A DNA stretch of 24,393 nucleotides from JAETTH01 sp964455975 (lineage in GTDB: Bacteria; Bacillota; Clostridia; TANB77; CAG-508), in the NCBI GenBank assembly GCA_964455975.1, contig CAYVYP010000018.1, positions 1 to 24,393 of the forward strand. Reading direction: 5' to 3'. This document shows, one piece after another, positions 7,176-14,980 of this stretch; position 1 is the stretch's first letter, and each line of letters starts with the position of its first letter. A program made the translations under genes and the position numbers. The notes under the pieces are model-generated. The model searched no databases and was not told the origin of the DNA. It saw nothing but the letters and a program-made list of their open reading frames with translations.

Positions 7176-7284
7176 ATTTTAAATTATTTAATACTGTAAA
7201 TGCAATTTCTTTAACTGTTGGTTTTGTTATAGTATTAAATTTAAAATATTTTAGTATTATATCTTCTTTACATTCATAGTACAT
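7174..7284 (-). pseudogene. Short antisense ORF, possible 3' remnant of a lost gene
   Basis: On the minus strand a 36-codon ORF (start ATG 7284, stop 7174-7176) reads as credible protein: CKEDIILKYFKFN and KPTVKEIAFTVLNN. The same frame stays open upstream to at least 7340 (NIAQATKN and a hydrophobic stretch) without an obvious start or ribosome binding site. It has the look of the C-terminal end of a larger protein. I cannot assign a family. It may equally be chance in AT-rich DNA. Confidence 0.25.
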
Positions 7285-7369
7285 ATTTTTAGTAGCTTGA
7301 GCAATATTAGTTTTAATATTGCAATTTATAATATAAGAAAATGAATGAAAGAAAATGAATATAAAAATA

Positions 7370-7397
7370 TTGACAAATTAAATAATCATAGTATAAT
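7370..7397 (+). promoter_or_regulatory. Consensus promoter for tRNA-Lys
   Basis: TTGACA (7370-7375), 16-base spacer, TATAAT (7392-7397), 15 bases before the tRNA. Confidence 0.85.
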
Positions 7398-7412
7398 AGA
7401 AAAGTAATATTT

Positions 7413-7488
7413 GCACCGCTAGCTCAGTTGGTAGAGCAGCTGACTCTTAATCAGAAGGTCCGGGGTTCGACCCCCCGGCGGTGCACCA
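7413..7488 (+). tRNA. tRNA-Lys (anticodon CTT)
   Basis: Acceptor strands GCACCGC (7413-7419) and GCGGTGC (7478-7484) pair fully. D-arm GCTC...GAGC, anticodon loop CTCTTAA (anticodon CTT), T-arm with GGGGTTCGACCCCC, and encoded CCA at 7486-7488. The top anticodon-stem pair is a mismatch. Its own promoter and terminator flank it. Confidence 0.95.
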
Positions 7489-7492
7489 AAAG

Positions 7493-7525
7493 TAGACTAT
7501 AGTAATTTTGCTATAGTCTATTTTT
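7493..7525 (+). terminator. Terminator after tRNA-Lys
   Basis: TAGACTATAG (7493-7502) pairs with CTATAGTCTA (7511-7520), loop of 8, then TTTTT. Confidence 0.88.
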
Positions 7526-7627
7526 ATATAAAAGTAAAAAAATATTACAGTATAAAATAAATTAAAATATAGATATAAAATTAAAAAAATGTTATACTAA
7601 ATAGGTAAATAAAAGGAGGGATTTTTT

Positions 7628-8578
7628 ATGGTAAAAATATATAATACAGATATGGAAACTAATAAAACAACGTTAATAGATAAATATGAAAAAGGCTCTT
7701 GGATAAGATTAGTAAATCCAACAGAAGATGAAATAAAAGAGGTATGTAAAAACGTAAAATTGTCTGATGAATTTATAAGAGAATCTCTTGATTATGATGA
7801 AAAAGCTAGAATAGATTATGAAGAAGATGAGGATAGTACTTTATTTGTTGTAGATATTCCAATTATTGAAATGGAGGGAGATAATGAAATATATACAACA
7901 ATGCCACTTGGAATGATTGTTGTAAGAGATGAATTTTTTATAACGGTATCTTTAAAGAAAAATGACGTTATTGAGAGCTTTGTTAAAAATAAAGTGAAAA
8001 ACTTTTGTACATATAAAAAAAGTAGATTATTATTACAAATTTTATATAAAAATGCGTCACAATTTTTGTCAATGTTAAAACAAATGAATAAAGAAAAAGA
8101 ATTAGCAGAAGTAGCATTAAGAAGTTCTATGAAAAATAAAGAATTATTAAAAATGTTAAGTTTAGAAAAAAGTTTGGTATATTTTACAACATCATTAAGA
8201 TCAAATGAAGTTATAATGGAAAAAACAATGCGTGGAAAAGTAATGAAATTATATGAAGAAGATGAAGATTTACTAGAAGATGCAATAGTTGAAAATAAAC
8301 AGGCAATTGAAATGGCAAAAATATATAGTGATATTTTATCTGGGACAATGGATGCATATGCTTCTATTATTTCAAATAATTTAAATATTGTTATGAAATT
8401 TTTAACATCAATTACAATAATAATTTCAATTCCTACATTAGTAGCATCATTTTGGGGAATGAATGTTCCAGTTCCGTTTGAAAATAACGCAAATGGATTT
8501 GTAATTTTAATTGTTATATCAATTGTTGTAACAGTATTATCAATTATGATGCTAAACAAAAAAGGCATGCTTAAATAA
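7628..8578 (+). CDS. corA: CorA-family divalent cation (Mg2+/Co2+) channel
   Basis: A 316-residue protein of usual CorA length. A long acidic, helical cytoplasmic domain (1-255) precedes two C-terminal transmembrane helices (about 257-276 and 290-309). The signature GMN of the selectivity filter is at 277-279 (FWGMNVP), followed by a short periplasmic loop. The basic tail KKGMLK follows the inner-leaflet rule. It forms pentamers and imports Mg2+. GGAGG precedes the ATG at the expected distance. It stands as its own unit, followed by the DUF378 gene 81 bases on. Confidence 0.95.
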   Translation: MVKIYNTDMETNKTTLIDKYEKGSWIRLVNPTEDEIKEVCKNVKLSDEFIRESLDYDEKARIDYEEDEDSTLFVVDIPIIEMEGDNEIYTTMPLGMIVVRDEFFITVSLKKNDVIESFVKNKVKNFCTYKKSRLLLQILYKNASQFLSMLKQMNKEKELAEVALRSSMKNKELLKMLSLEKSLVYFTTSLRSNEVIMEKTMRGKVMKLYEEDEDLLEDAIVENKQAIEMAKIYSDILSGTMDAYASIISNNLNIVMKFLTSITIIISIPTLVASFWGMNVPVPFENNANGFVILIVISIVVTVLSIMMLNKKGMLK

Positions 8579-8659
8579 TTTCCAAAATTTTGAAGAATAT
8601 TTTTTCTAAAATATAATAGACTATTAATATGAATATTTTATTTTAGGAGGAATAAGAAA

Positions 8660-8851
8660 ATGAAAATTATAGATAAAATAGCACTTGCTTTAGTAATAAT
8701 TGGTGCAATAAATTGGGGATTAATAGGAATATTAAATTTTAATTTAGTGGATACAATATTTGGAGCTATGAGTGTAATTTCAAGAATAATTTATGCATTA
8801 GTTGGAATCTCTGGCTTATGGGCAATAAAATTATTATTTGATAATGAATAA
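8660..8851 (+). CDS. DUF378 (YuzA-like) small membrane protein
   Basis: A 63-residue protein with two hydrophobic helices (about 5-27 and 38-58) and the DUF378 pattern KIALALVIIGAINWGLIG followed by FNLVDTIFG. Members are found across bacteria, function unknown. AGGAGG lies before the ATG. A terminator follows directly, and the protein is complete at its normal family size. Confidence 0.88.
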   Translation: MKIIDKIALALVIIGAINWGLIGILNFNLVDTIFGAMSVISRIIYALVGISGLWAIKLLFDNE

Positions 8852-8861
8852 AATATTTAAT

Positions 8862-8899
8862 AAAAAACAGTAGCAATTATTATATTGTTGCTGTTTTTT
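8862..8899 (+). terminator. Terminator after the DUF378 gene
   Basis: CAGTAGCAAT (8868-8877) pairs with ATTGTTGCTG (8884-8893, two G-U pairs), flanked by A's and followed by TTTTTT. Confidence 0.85.
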
Positions 8900-8963
8900 G
8901 CTGTATAGAAAAATTATATAAATATAAAATTTGTTAAGTAAAAATAAAAGTATTACAGTTTCC

Positions 8964-8992
8964 TTGAAATAATTATTAAAATAGGGTATAAT
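8964..8992 (+). promoter_or_regulatory. Promoter for the ABC-F gene
   Basis: TTGAAA (8964-8969), 17-base spacer, TATAAT (8987-8992), 34 bases before the start codon. Confidence 0.82.
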
Positions 8993-9026
8993 GTTCAAAG
9001 TTAATAATGCGTAGGAGGAAATGTAT

Positions 9027-10611
9027 ATGCTAACAGCAACAGGAGTTACAATAAGGTTTGGAAAAAGAACTTTATTTGAAGATGTTAATATAAGATTTGG
9101 AAAAGGAAATTGTTATGGAATTATAGGTGCAAATGGTGCACGGTAAATCTACTTTTTTAAATATTTTATCAGGAGAATTAGAACCAAGTAAAGGTGAAGT
9201 TAGTTTAGAAAAAGGTGAAAGACTTTCAGTTTTAAAACAAAATCACTTTGCTTTTGAAGAATTTAAAGTATTAGATACTGTAATTATGGGAAATAGTCAA
9301 TTATATAATATAATGAAACAAAAAGAAGAAATATATGCAAAGCCAGATTTTTCAGAAGAAGATGGAATGAAAGCTGCAAAATTAGAAGAAAAATTTGCGG
9401 AATTAGATGGTTGGAATGCAGAATCTGATGCAGCAATTCTTTTAAATGATTTAGGTATTGTAGCTGAACTTCATGATAAATATATGAAAGAAATAGAAGC
9501 AAAAGATAAAGTTAAAGTTTTATTAGCACAAGCTTTATTTGGAAATCCAGATGTTTTATTATTAGACGAACCTACAAACGATTTAGATTTAAAAGCAATA
9601 AGTTGGTTACAAGAGTTTTTAATTAATTTTGAAAATACAGTTATAGTTGTATCACATGATAGATATTTTTTAAATAAAGTATGTACACATATAGCAGATG
9701 TTGATTTTGGAAAAATTCAAGTGTACCCAGGAAATTATGATTTCTGGTATGAGTCAAGTCAATTAGCATTAAAACAAGCAAAAGAAGCTAATAAGAAAAA
9801 AGAAGAAAAAATAAAAGAATTACAAGATTTTATTGCAAGATTTAGTGCAAATGCTTCAAAATCAAAACAAGCAACATCAAGAAAAAAATCATTAGAAAAA
9901 ATAGAATTAGATGAAATTAGGCCATCAAATAGAAAATATCCTTATGTAGATTTTAAGCCAGATAGAGAACCTGGAAAAGAAATTTTGCAAGTAAAAAATA
10001 TTACTAAAATAGTAGATGGACAAAAACTATTAGATAATGTTAGTTTTACAGTAAAACATGATGATAAAATTGCATTTTTGGCAGATAATGAAAATGCAAA
10101 AACTGTACTATTTCAAATAATTTCAGGAGAAATTCAGCCTGATTCTGGAGAACTAATATGGGGAACAACAATTAGTTCTAATTATTTTCCAAAAGATAAT
10201 AATTATTTATTTGATAATGACGAAATATTAGTTGACTGGTTAAGAAAATATTCAAAAGATCCAGATGAAACTTATGTTAGAGGCTTTTTAGGAAGAATGC
10301 TATTTTCAGGAGAAGAAGCTTTAAAACAAGCAAAAGTATTATCTGGAGGAGAAAAAGTAAGATGTGTTCTTTCTAAAATGATGTTATCTGGAGCAAATTT
10401 CTTAATATTTGATGAACCTACAAACCACCTAGATATGGAAGCAATAACATCTGTTAATGAAGGAATGAGTAAATTTAAAGGGAATATTTTGTTTACGTCA
10501 CATGACCATCAATTAACACAAACTGTAGCAAATAGAATAATTGATATAAAACAAGATGGAAAAATTATTGATAGAGAAATTACTTATAATGAATATTTAG
10601 GAATTGAATAA
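9027..10611 (+). CDS. ABC-F ATPase (YkpA/YbiT-like), split by a CGG +1 frameshift
   Basis: The zero frame runs from ATG 9027 (GGAGG 8 bases upstream) for 38 codons and ends CGG-TAA at 9141-9146. Skipping the C at 9141 opens a frame to 10611, giving 527 residues, a normal ABC-F length. The shift falls inside the first Walker A: GANGA then GKST. Domain 1 has the Walker B LLLDEPTNDLD; an ABC-F linker follows; domain 2 has signature LSGGEK and Walker B FDEPTNHLD. The second P-loop is degenerate (ADNENAKT in place of GxxxxGKT), which I believe occurs in this subgroup. There are no membrane segments. ABC-F proteins act on ribosomes to ease stalls or protect from antibiotics. Apart from the shift nothing is decayed, so I treat it as a working gene with a recoding event or a sequence error. 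Confidence 0.85.
9141..9144 (+). other. CGG-T frameshift site 1 (ABC-F Walker A)
   Basis: In-frame codons read GGT GCA CGG TAA. Omitting C9141 gives GGT GCA GGT AAA TCT = G-A-G-K-S, the exact P-loop. A two-base deletion would instead add a residue and break the motif, so an extra C is the right description. Confidence 0.85.
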
Positions 10612-10618
10612 AAGAAGT

Positions 10619-10645
10619 AAGGAAATTGCGATTTGTAATTTCCTT
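10619..10645 (+). repeat. Intercistronic inverted repeat between ABC-F and Tex
   Basis: Arms AAGGAAATT (10619-10627) and AATTTCCTT (10637-10645) with a 9-base loop. No T-tract follows on the plus strand (A's do), so it is not a standard terminator. It may be an RNA-stabilising or attenuating hairpin. Confidence 0.5.
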
Positions 10646-10676
10646 AAAAAAAGAAAAAATATAAAAAGGAGTAAAT

Positions 10677-12822
10677 ATGGATAAAATAATTAAAATTATT
10701 GCACAAGAATTAGGTGTTAGAGAAAAACAAGTAGAAGATACTATTAAATTAATAGATGATGGAAACACAATTCCATTTATTGCAAGATATAGAAAAGAAG
10801 TAACAGGCAATTTAAGTGATGAAACTTTAAGAGATTTAGGAGAGAGACTTACATATTTAAGAAATTTAGAACAAAGAAAATTAGAAGTAAAAAAATCAAT
10901 AGAAGAACAAGGAAAATTAACAGAAGAATTAAATTTAAAAATAGAACAAGCAAATATTTTAGCAGAAGTTGAAGATTTATATAGACCATATAAACAAAAG
11001 AAAAGAACAAGAGCTACAATTGCTAAAGAAAAAGGTTTAGAACCATTAGCAAAAATAATATTTGAGCAAAAAGAAAAAGCAAGTATAGAAGATTTAGCAA
11101 AAGAATACATAAACGAAAAAGTAGAAACAGTAGAAGACGCAATAAATGGAGCAAAAGATATTATAGCAGAAGATATTTCTGATAATGCAGAATATAGAAA
11201 AGAAATAAAAAGGATTTGTTATAGAGAAGGAGTTCTTGTAAGCTCTAATTCTAAAGATGAAAAATCTAATTATGAAATGTACTATGATTTTAGTGAAAAT
11301 GTAAATAGGATACCAAGTCATAGGATTTTAGCAATTAATAGAGGAGAAAAAGAAGAATTTTTAAAAGTAAAAATAAATAAACCAGAAGAAAAGATAATAG
11401 AATTAATCCAAAAAGATATAATAATTGGAAATACTCAATTTACTTCAATATTGGAAGATACTATTTTAGATAGTTTTAAAAGATTAATAGAACCATCAAT
11501 AGATAGAGAAATAAGAAATGATTTAACACGGAAAAGCAGAAGAACAAGCAATAAAAGTATTTGGAAACAATGCAAAACAATTACTTTTAGGAGCACCACT
11601 TAAAAATTTAACTGTTATTGGATTTGACCCTGCATATAGAACAGGATGCAAAATTGCAGTAATAGATGATACTGGAAAAGTTTTAGATACAGCAACGATT
11701 TATCCAACTGCACCTCAAAACGATGTAGAAGGTGCAAAAAAGGTTTTAATTAATTTAATAAATACATATGACGTTAATATGATTGCAATAGGAAATGGAA
11801 CAGCTTCACGTGAATCTGAAATGTTTGTAGCAGACATTATAAAACAATTAGAAAAAGAAAATTTATATTATGCAATTGTTTCTGAAGCTGGAGCTTCTGT
11901 ATATTCTGCATCAAAGTTAGCAACAGAAGAATATCCAGATATTAATGTTTCTATAAGAGGAGCTATTTCAATTGCAAGAAGATTACAAGATCCGCTTTCT
12001 GAACTTGTAAAAATAGACCCAAAAGCAATTGGTGTAGGGCAATATCAACATGATGTAAATCAAAAAAATCTATCAGAAAGTTTAACAGGAGTTGTAGAAG
12101 ATGTAGTTAATAAAGTTGGAGTAGATGTAAATACAGCAACAGCTTCACTTCTTTCATATGTTTCAGGAATAAATTCTACAGTAGCTAAAAACATAGTAAA
12201 ATATAGAGATGAAAATGGTAAGCTAAAAGAAAGAAAACAACTTCTTAAAGTTCCTAAACTTGGAAAAGGAGCATTTGAACAATGTGCAGGATTCATTAGA
12301 ATTTATGATGGAAAAAATCCATTAGAAGTTACAGCTGTTCATCCAGAGAGTTATGAAGCTACAGAAAAACTTTTAAAAGAAATAGAGTATAAAAAAGAAG
12401 ATATTTTAGATAAAGAAAAGTTAAAAGAAATAAATATTAAATTAAGTAATATAAATATCGAAAAAACAGCAAAAGAATTAGAAATAGGAGAACTTACATT
12501 AAAAGATATTATAGAAGAACTTTCTAAACCAGGAAGAGATCCTCGTGAAGATATGCCAAAGCCAATTTTAAGTAAAGAAGTTTTAAAATTAGAAGATTTA
12601 AGAGAAGGAATGATATTAACAGGAACAGTAAGAAATGTTATAGACTTTGGTGCATTTGTAGATATTGGTGTAAAACATGATGGATTAGTTCATATTTCAG
12701 AATTATCAGATACATTTGTAAAAAATCCATCAGATATAGTATCTGTAGGAGATATTGTAAAAGTAAAAGTAATAAAAATAGATTTAGATAGACAAAAAGT
12801 TGGACTAAGTATGAAAATATAA
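10677..12822 (+). CDS. tex: Tex/YdcI-family RNA-binding protein, split by a CGG +1 frameshift
   Basis: The first frame (ATG 10677 behind AAAAGGAG) covers 284 codons to an in-frame CGG at 11529. Skipping that C continues to 12822, giving 714 residues, about the usual Tex length. Order: N-terminal helical Tex region (NTIPFIARYRKE), YqgF/RNase H-like domain (VIGFDPAYRTGCK), helix-hairpin-helix region (SYVSGINSTVAKNIV and LLKVPKLGKGAFEQCAGF), and a C-terminal S1 RNA-binding domain (GTVRNVIDFGAFVDIGVKHD). Without recoding the product ends about 24 residues after the shift and loses the RNase H-like, HhH and S1 parts. Tex binds RNA and associates with transcription. A terminator follows. Confidence 0.9.
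11529..11532 (+). other. CGG-A frameshift site 2 (Tex)
   Basis: In-frame GAT TTA ACA CGG AAA. Omitting C11529 gives GAT TTA ACA GGA AAA GCA GAA GAA CAA = D-L-T-G-K-A-E-E-Q, matching the conserved LTxKAEEQAI block of Tex proteins. Confidence 0.82.
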
Positions 12823-12828
12823 ATAAAA

Positions 12829-12867
12829 ATAAAACTAGAATTTTAATTTAAATTCTAGTTTTATTTT
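12829..12867. terminator. Bidirectional terminator between tex and the DUF975 gene
   Basis: AAAACTAGAATTT (12831-12843) pairs with AAATTCTAGTTTT (12850-12862), with A- and T-tracts on both sides. Confidence 0.85.
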
Positions 12868-12873
12868 TCAATA

Positions 12874-13677
12874 TTAATTTTCTTTTATTGGTCCTTCTTC
12901 AACTTTTTGATTATCATCAGCTTTTGTATTTGATGAAGAATTTAATTCATCATAGAAACAAATACTTGATACTGTCATATATGGAATTAAGAAGAATGTT
13001 CCTATTCCAAATGTAAGTGCAGATAAAAGAGCCCATCCAATAAATGTTATATTTAACCAAACATATGACCATCTATGGCCTTTCATTAAGTTAGCACTAT
13101 CTTCAACAACTTCTTTTGCTGTAGAATCTGGTTTATCGTAAGAGATAATATATGATAAAACATATAATAGTCCCTTAGGAATTAAATAAATATAGCAACC
13201 AATCATAACTAGTATAGCAATAACTGCTATAGGTGTCATTGCTGAAATAGAAGATGCTGAATATGTATTCATAAAGTCTCTTGTTGGAACTACTGATGCT
13301 GTTAAAGCAAATGAAAAAACAATTATTGCAATTATTAAAATAATAATAACAGGTAAAATTTTTAAAAATATATTTCCAAAAACAAACCAGGTTCTTTTTA
13401 TACTTGCAAGTCCTAAAGTAATAGGTTCAGTATAACTAATTTCTTCTCCTCTTTTCATTTTAACAAAAGCTCCAATAAGCCCATAAGAAAGTGGCAATGT
13501 TATTAATAAGTTTAATATTACACCTACTATTCCAATAAATGGAATTGCTGATATTAGTCCAAGAATAAGAGATAATAAAAATTCTATTATTCCGCAAACT
13601 AAAATTATTATTGCACTTTTGCCCCATTTTCCAGTTAAAGTTTCACGAGCATTTTCTCTAATTTTAGATACAACCAT
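12874..13677 (-). CDS. DUF975 family integral membrane protein
   Basis: A 267-residue membrane protein. The N-terminal motif KIRENARETLTGKWGKSAI is the recognisable start of DUF975 proteins. About five to six hydrophobic helices follow (near 22-45, 48-70, 105-130, 145-170, 205-235), with a hydrophilic tail. AAGGGGGA precedes the ATG. Function is unknown for the family. It is read on the minus strand downstream of the HD-GYP part with a 69-base gap containing an inverted repeat, and may be a separate transcript. A convergent terminator with tex lies at its 3' end. Confidence 0.85.
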   Translation of the reverse strand: MVVSKIRENARETLTGKWGKSAIIILVCGIIEFLLSLILGLISAIPFIGIVGVILNLLITLPLSYGLIGAFVKMKRGEEISYTEPITLGLASIKRTWFVFGNIFLKILPVIIILIIAIIVFSFALTASVVPTRDFMNTYSASSISAMTPIAVIAILVMIGCYIYLIPKGLLYVLSYIISYDKPDSTAKEVVEDSANLMKGHRWSYVWLNITFIGWALLSALTFGIGTFFLIPYMTVSSICFYDELNSSSNTKADDNQKVEEGPIKEN

Positions 13678-13711
13678 AACTAATCCCCCTTTTATAAATT
13701 TATATTATAAT

Positions 13712-13732
13712 AAAATGAATTAAATTCATTTT
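13712..13732. repeat. Inverted repeat upstream of the DUF975 gene
   Basis: AAAATGAAT (13712-13720) and ATTCATTTT (13724-13732) with a 3-base centre. It lies about 35 bases before the DUF975 start and 15 bases after the HD-GYP stop (minus strand). It could be an operator or a weak terminator. Confidence 0.4.
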
Positions 13733-13746
13733 ATAAATAAACAATA

Positions 13747-14226
13747 TTAATATTTATTTTGTATTTCTAATATTTTATCATAATTAGTATTTAATATTTC
13801 TAAAAATATATTTGCTAATTTAGGATCAAACTGAGTACCAGAGCATTTTTCAATTTCAGCTTTTACAACTTCTAATGGAAGAGCATTTCTATAGGTCCTT
13901 TTAGATGTCATAGCATCAAAAGTATCTGCAATTGCTGTGATTCTGGCTATTAATGGTATATCTTCACCTTTTAGTCTTGAAGGATATCCGGTTTCCATCA
14001 TATTTTTCATGGTGATGTTTTACTATTGGAAGCATATCTTTAAATATTTCAGCATTTGATAAAATGTGAGCTCCAATAGATGGATGATTCTTAATTTGTG
14101 AATATTCGTCATCTGTAAGTTTAGATTCTTTTAACAAAATACTATCAGGAACACCAATTTTTCCAATATCATGAAATAAACCACCTAATTTTAATATTTT
14201 TAAATTTTCATCAGAGACACCTAATT
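13747..14226 (-). CDS. HD-GYP domain, C-terminal part, 5' end at assembly gap, with a CGG +1 frameshift
   Basis: Reading down from the gap, the frame gives LGGLFHDIGKIGVPDSILLK (the HD pair), NHPSIGAHIL, then VKHHHEKYDGN; CGG at 13990-13988 then intervenes. Skipping the C restores GYPSRLKGEDIPL, ITAIADTFDAMTS and a normal C-terminus. The HD, HHE and GYP signatures are those of cyclic-di-GMP phosphodiesterases. It begins with LGVSDENLKILKLGGLFH, which repeats in diverged form the last residues on the other side of the gap. It is therefore either the tail of the receiver protein at 14237-14862 or the tail of a paralogue wrongly joined. Without the shift the GYP motif is lost. Confidence 0.82.
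13987..13990 (-). other. CGG-A frameshift site 3 (HD-GYP motif)
   Basis: Minus-strand codons GAT GGA AAC CGG ATA. Omitting one C gives GAT GGA AAC GGA TAT CCT = D-G-N-G-Y-P, the family signature. It is the only one of the five sites on the minus strand, and the C is still on the coding strand. Confidence 0.83.
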
Positions 14227-14236
14227 NNNNNNNNNN
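14227..14236. other. Assembly gap (10 N) inside an HD-GYP gene
   Basis: Ten N's, a typical placeholder rather than a measured length. Both flanks code for the same stretch of HD-GYP (LGxS...LKxLxxGGLFH) with different sequence, so the contigs overlap in homology but not in identity. See findings. Confidence 0.95.
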
Positions 14237-14862
14237 TGAAAAAGACCACCAATTCGTAAGGTTTTCAAATCTTGTCCAGAAAGCCCAAGTTTTTCTCCTA
14301 TTAATACAGAATATTCAGAAACTCTATCTGAATGACCTCTTGTATATGGGTCTTTTGCTTCAACAGTATATCTTAAAGTTTCGATACTCTCCAAATAAGC
14401 TTTTTCTAATTTATCATTTGTATCTGATAATTCTTTATTTATTTTTTTTATTAGATTCATTTGAAAAATAGATTTAATTCCAGATTCTATTAATAATAAA
14501 AGTTGATCAAATTTATCACTTTTTTCACAATAACCTTGAATATCAAGTTTTCTTATTGTGTCTAATGGTGGGGCTAAATCTTTATGTCCAGTAAGTAATA
14601 AAATATATAATTCTGAATTAAATTTTCTAATTTCTTCAACAACTTGATCTCCATGAATAGGGGTCATAATAAAGTCCAAGATCATTAAATCAAAATGTTC
14701 ATTTTTGACTCTTTCTATAGCTTCCATAGGGTCAGTAACACCAGTAAAATCATAACCAGACCTTTTTAAAAAGATTGATAATGAATCTACTATTCCCATT
14801 TCGTCATCTACAGCGATTATTTTGTAGCCATTAGATTCAGAAGATTGTATACCTTTTCTCAT
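14237..14862 (-). CDS. Response regulator receiver with start of HD-GYP domain (3' end at gap)
   Basis: I use the ATG at 14862 because AGGAG precedes it and the promoter (-10 at 14902-14897) lies between it and the earlier ATG at 14907, which would not be transcribed. Residues about 13-125 are a receiver: acidic pocket D19/D20/E21, phosphoacceptor Asp63 (LMILDF), and LLTGHKD near 100. A helical linker follows, then TVEAKDPYTRGHSDRVSEYS, the start of HD-GYP with its first His. The sequence stops in GGLFH at the gap. Receiver/HD-GYP proteins hydrolyse cyclic-di-GMP under control of a histidine kinase; the kinase at 14981-17026 just upstream is the natural partner, though transcribed as a separate unit. 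Confidence 0.88.
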
Positions 14863-14896
14863 ATAATCACTCCTATTATTTATATAAATATAAGCA

Positions 14897-14926
14897 ATTA
14901 TAAACATAAAAATGTATAAAAATCAA
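14897..14926 (-). promoter_or_regulatory. Promoter for the response regulator gene
   Basis: Minus strand TTGATT (14926-14921), 18-base spacer, TATAAT (14902-14897). It fixes the start of the regulator at 14862. Confidence 0.72.
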
Positions 14927-14948
14927 GTATAATGGCGAAAAATATAAA

Positions 14949-14976
14949 AAAAGCACCAGCAAAACTTGGTGCTTTT
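14949..14976 (-). terminator. Terminator after the histidine kinase gene
   Basis: AAAAGCACCA (14976-14967 on the minus strand) pairs with TGGTGCTTTT (14958-14949), followed by further T's. It separates the kinase transcript from the regulator promoter. Confidence 0.85.
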
Positions 14977-14980
14977 CTCA

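Noticed and set aside
7816..8568. 250-codon minus-strand ORF opposite corA
   Set aside because: It is a shadow of the CorA frame with no start signal; CorA has the GMN motif and two membrane helices.
10580..11110. 176-codon minus-strand ORF opposite tex
   Set aside because: Shadow of the Tex frame, hydrophobic low-complexity composition, and no ribosome binding site.
14245..14907. Start of the response regulator at the upstream ATG (14907)
   Set aside because: The best promoter -10 lies at 14902-14897, downstream of that ATG, while AGGAG directly precedes the ATG at 14862.
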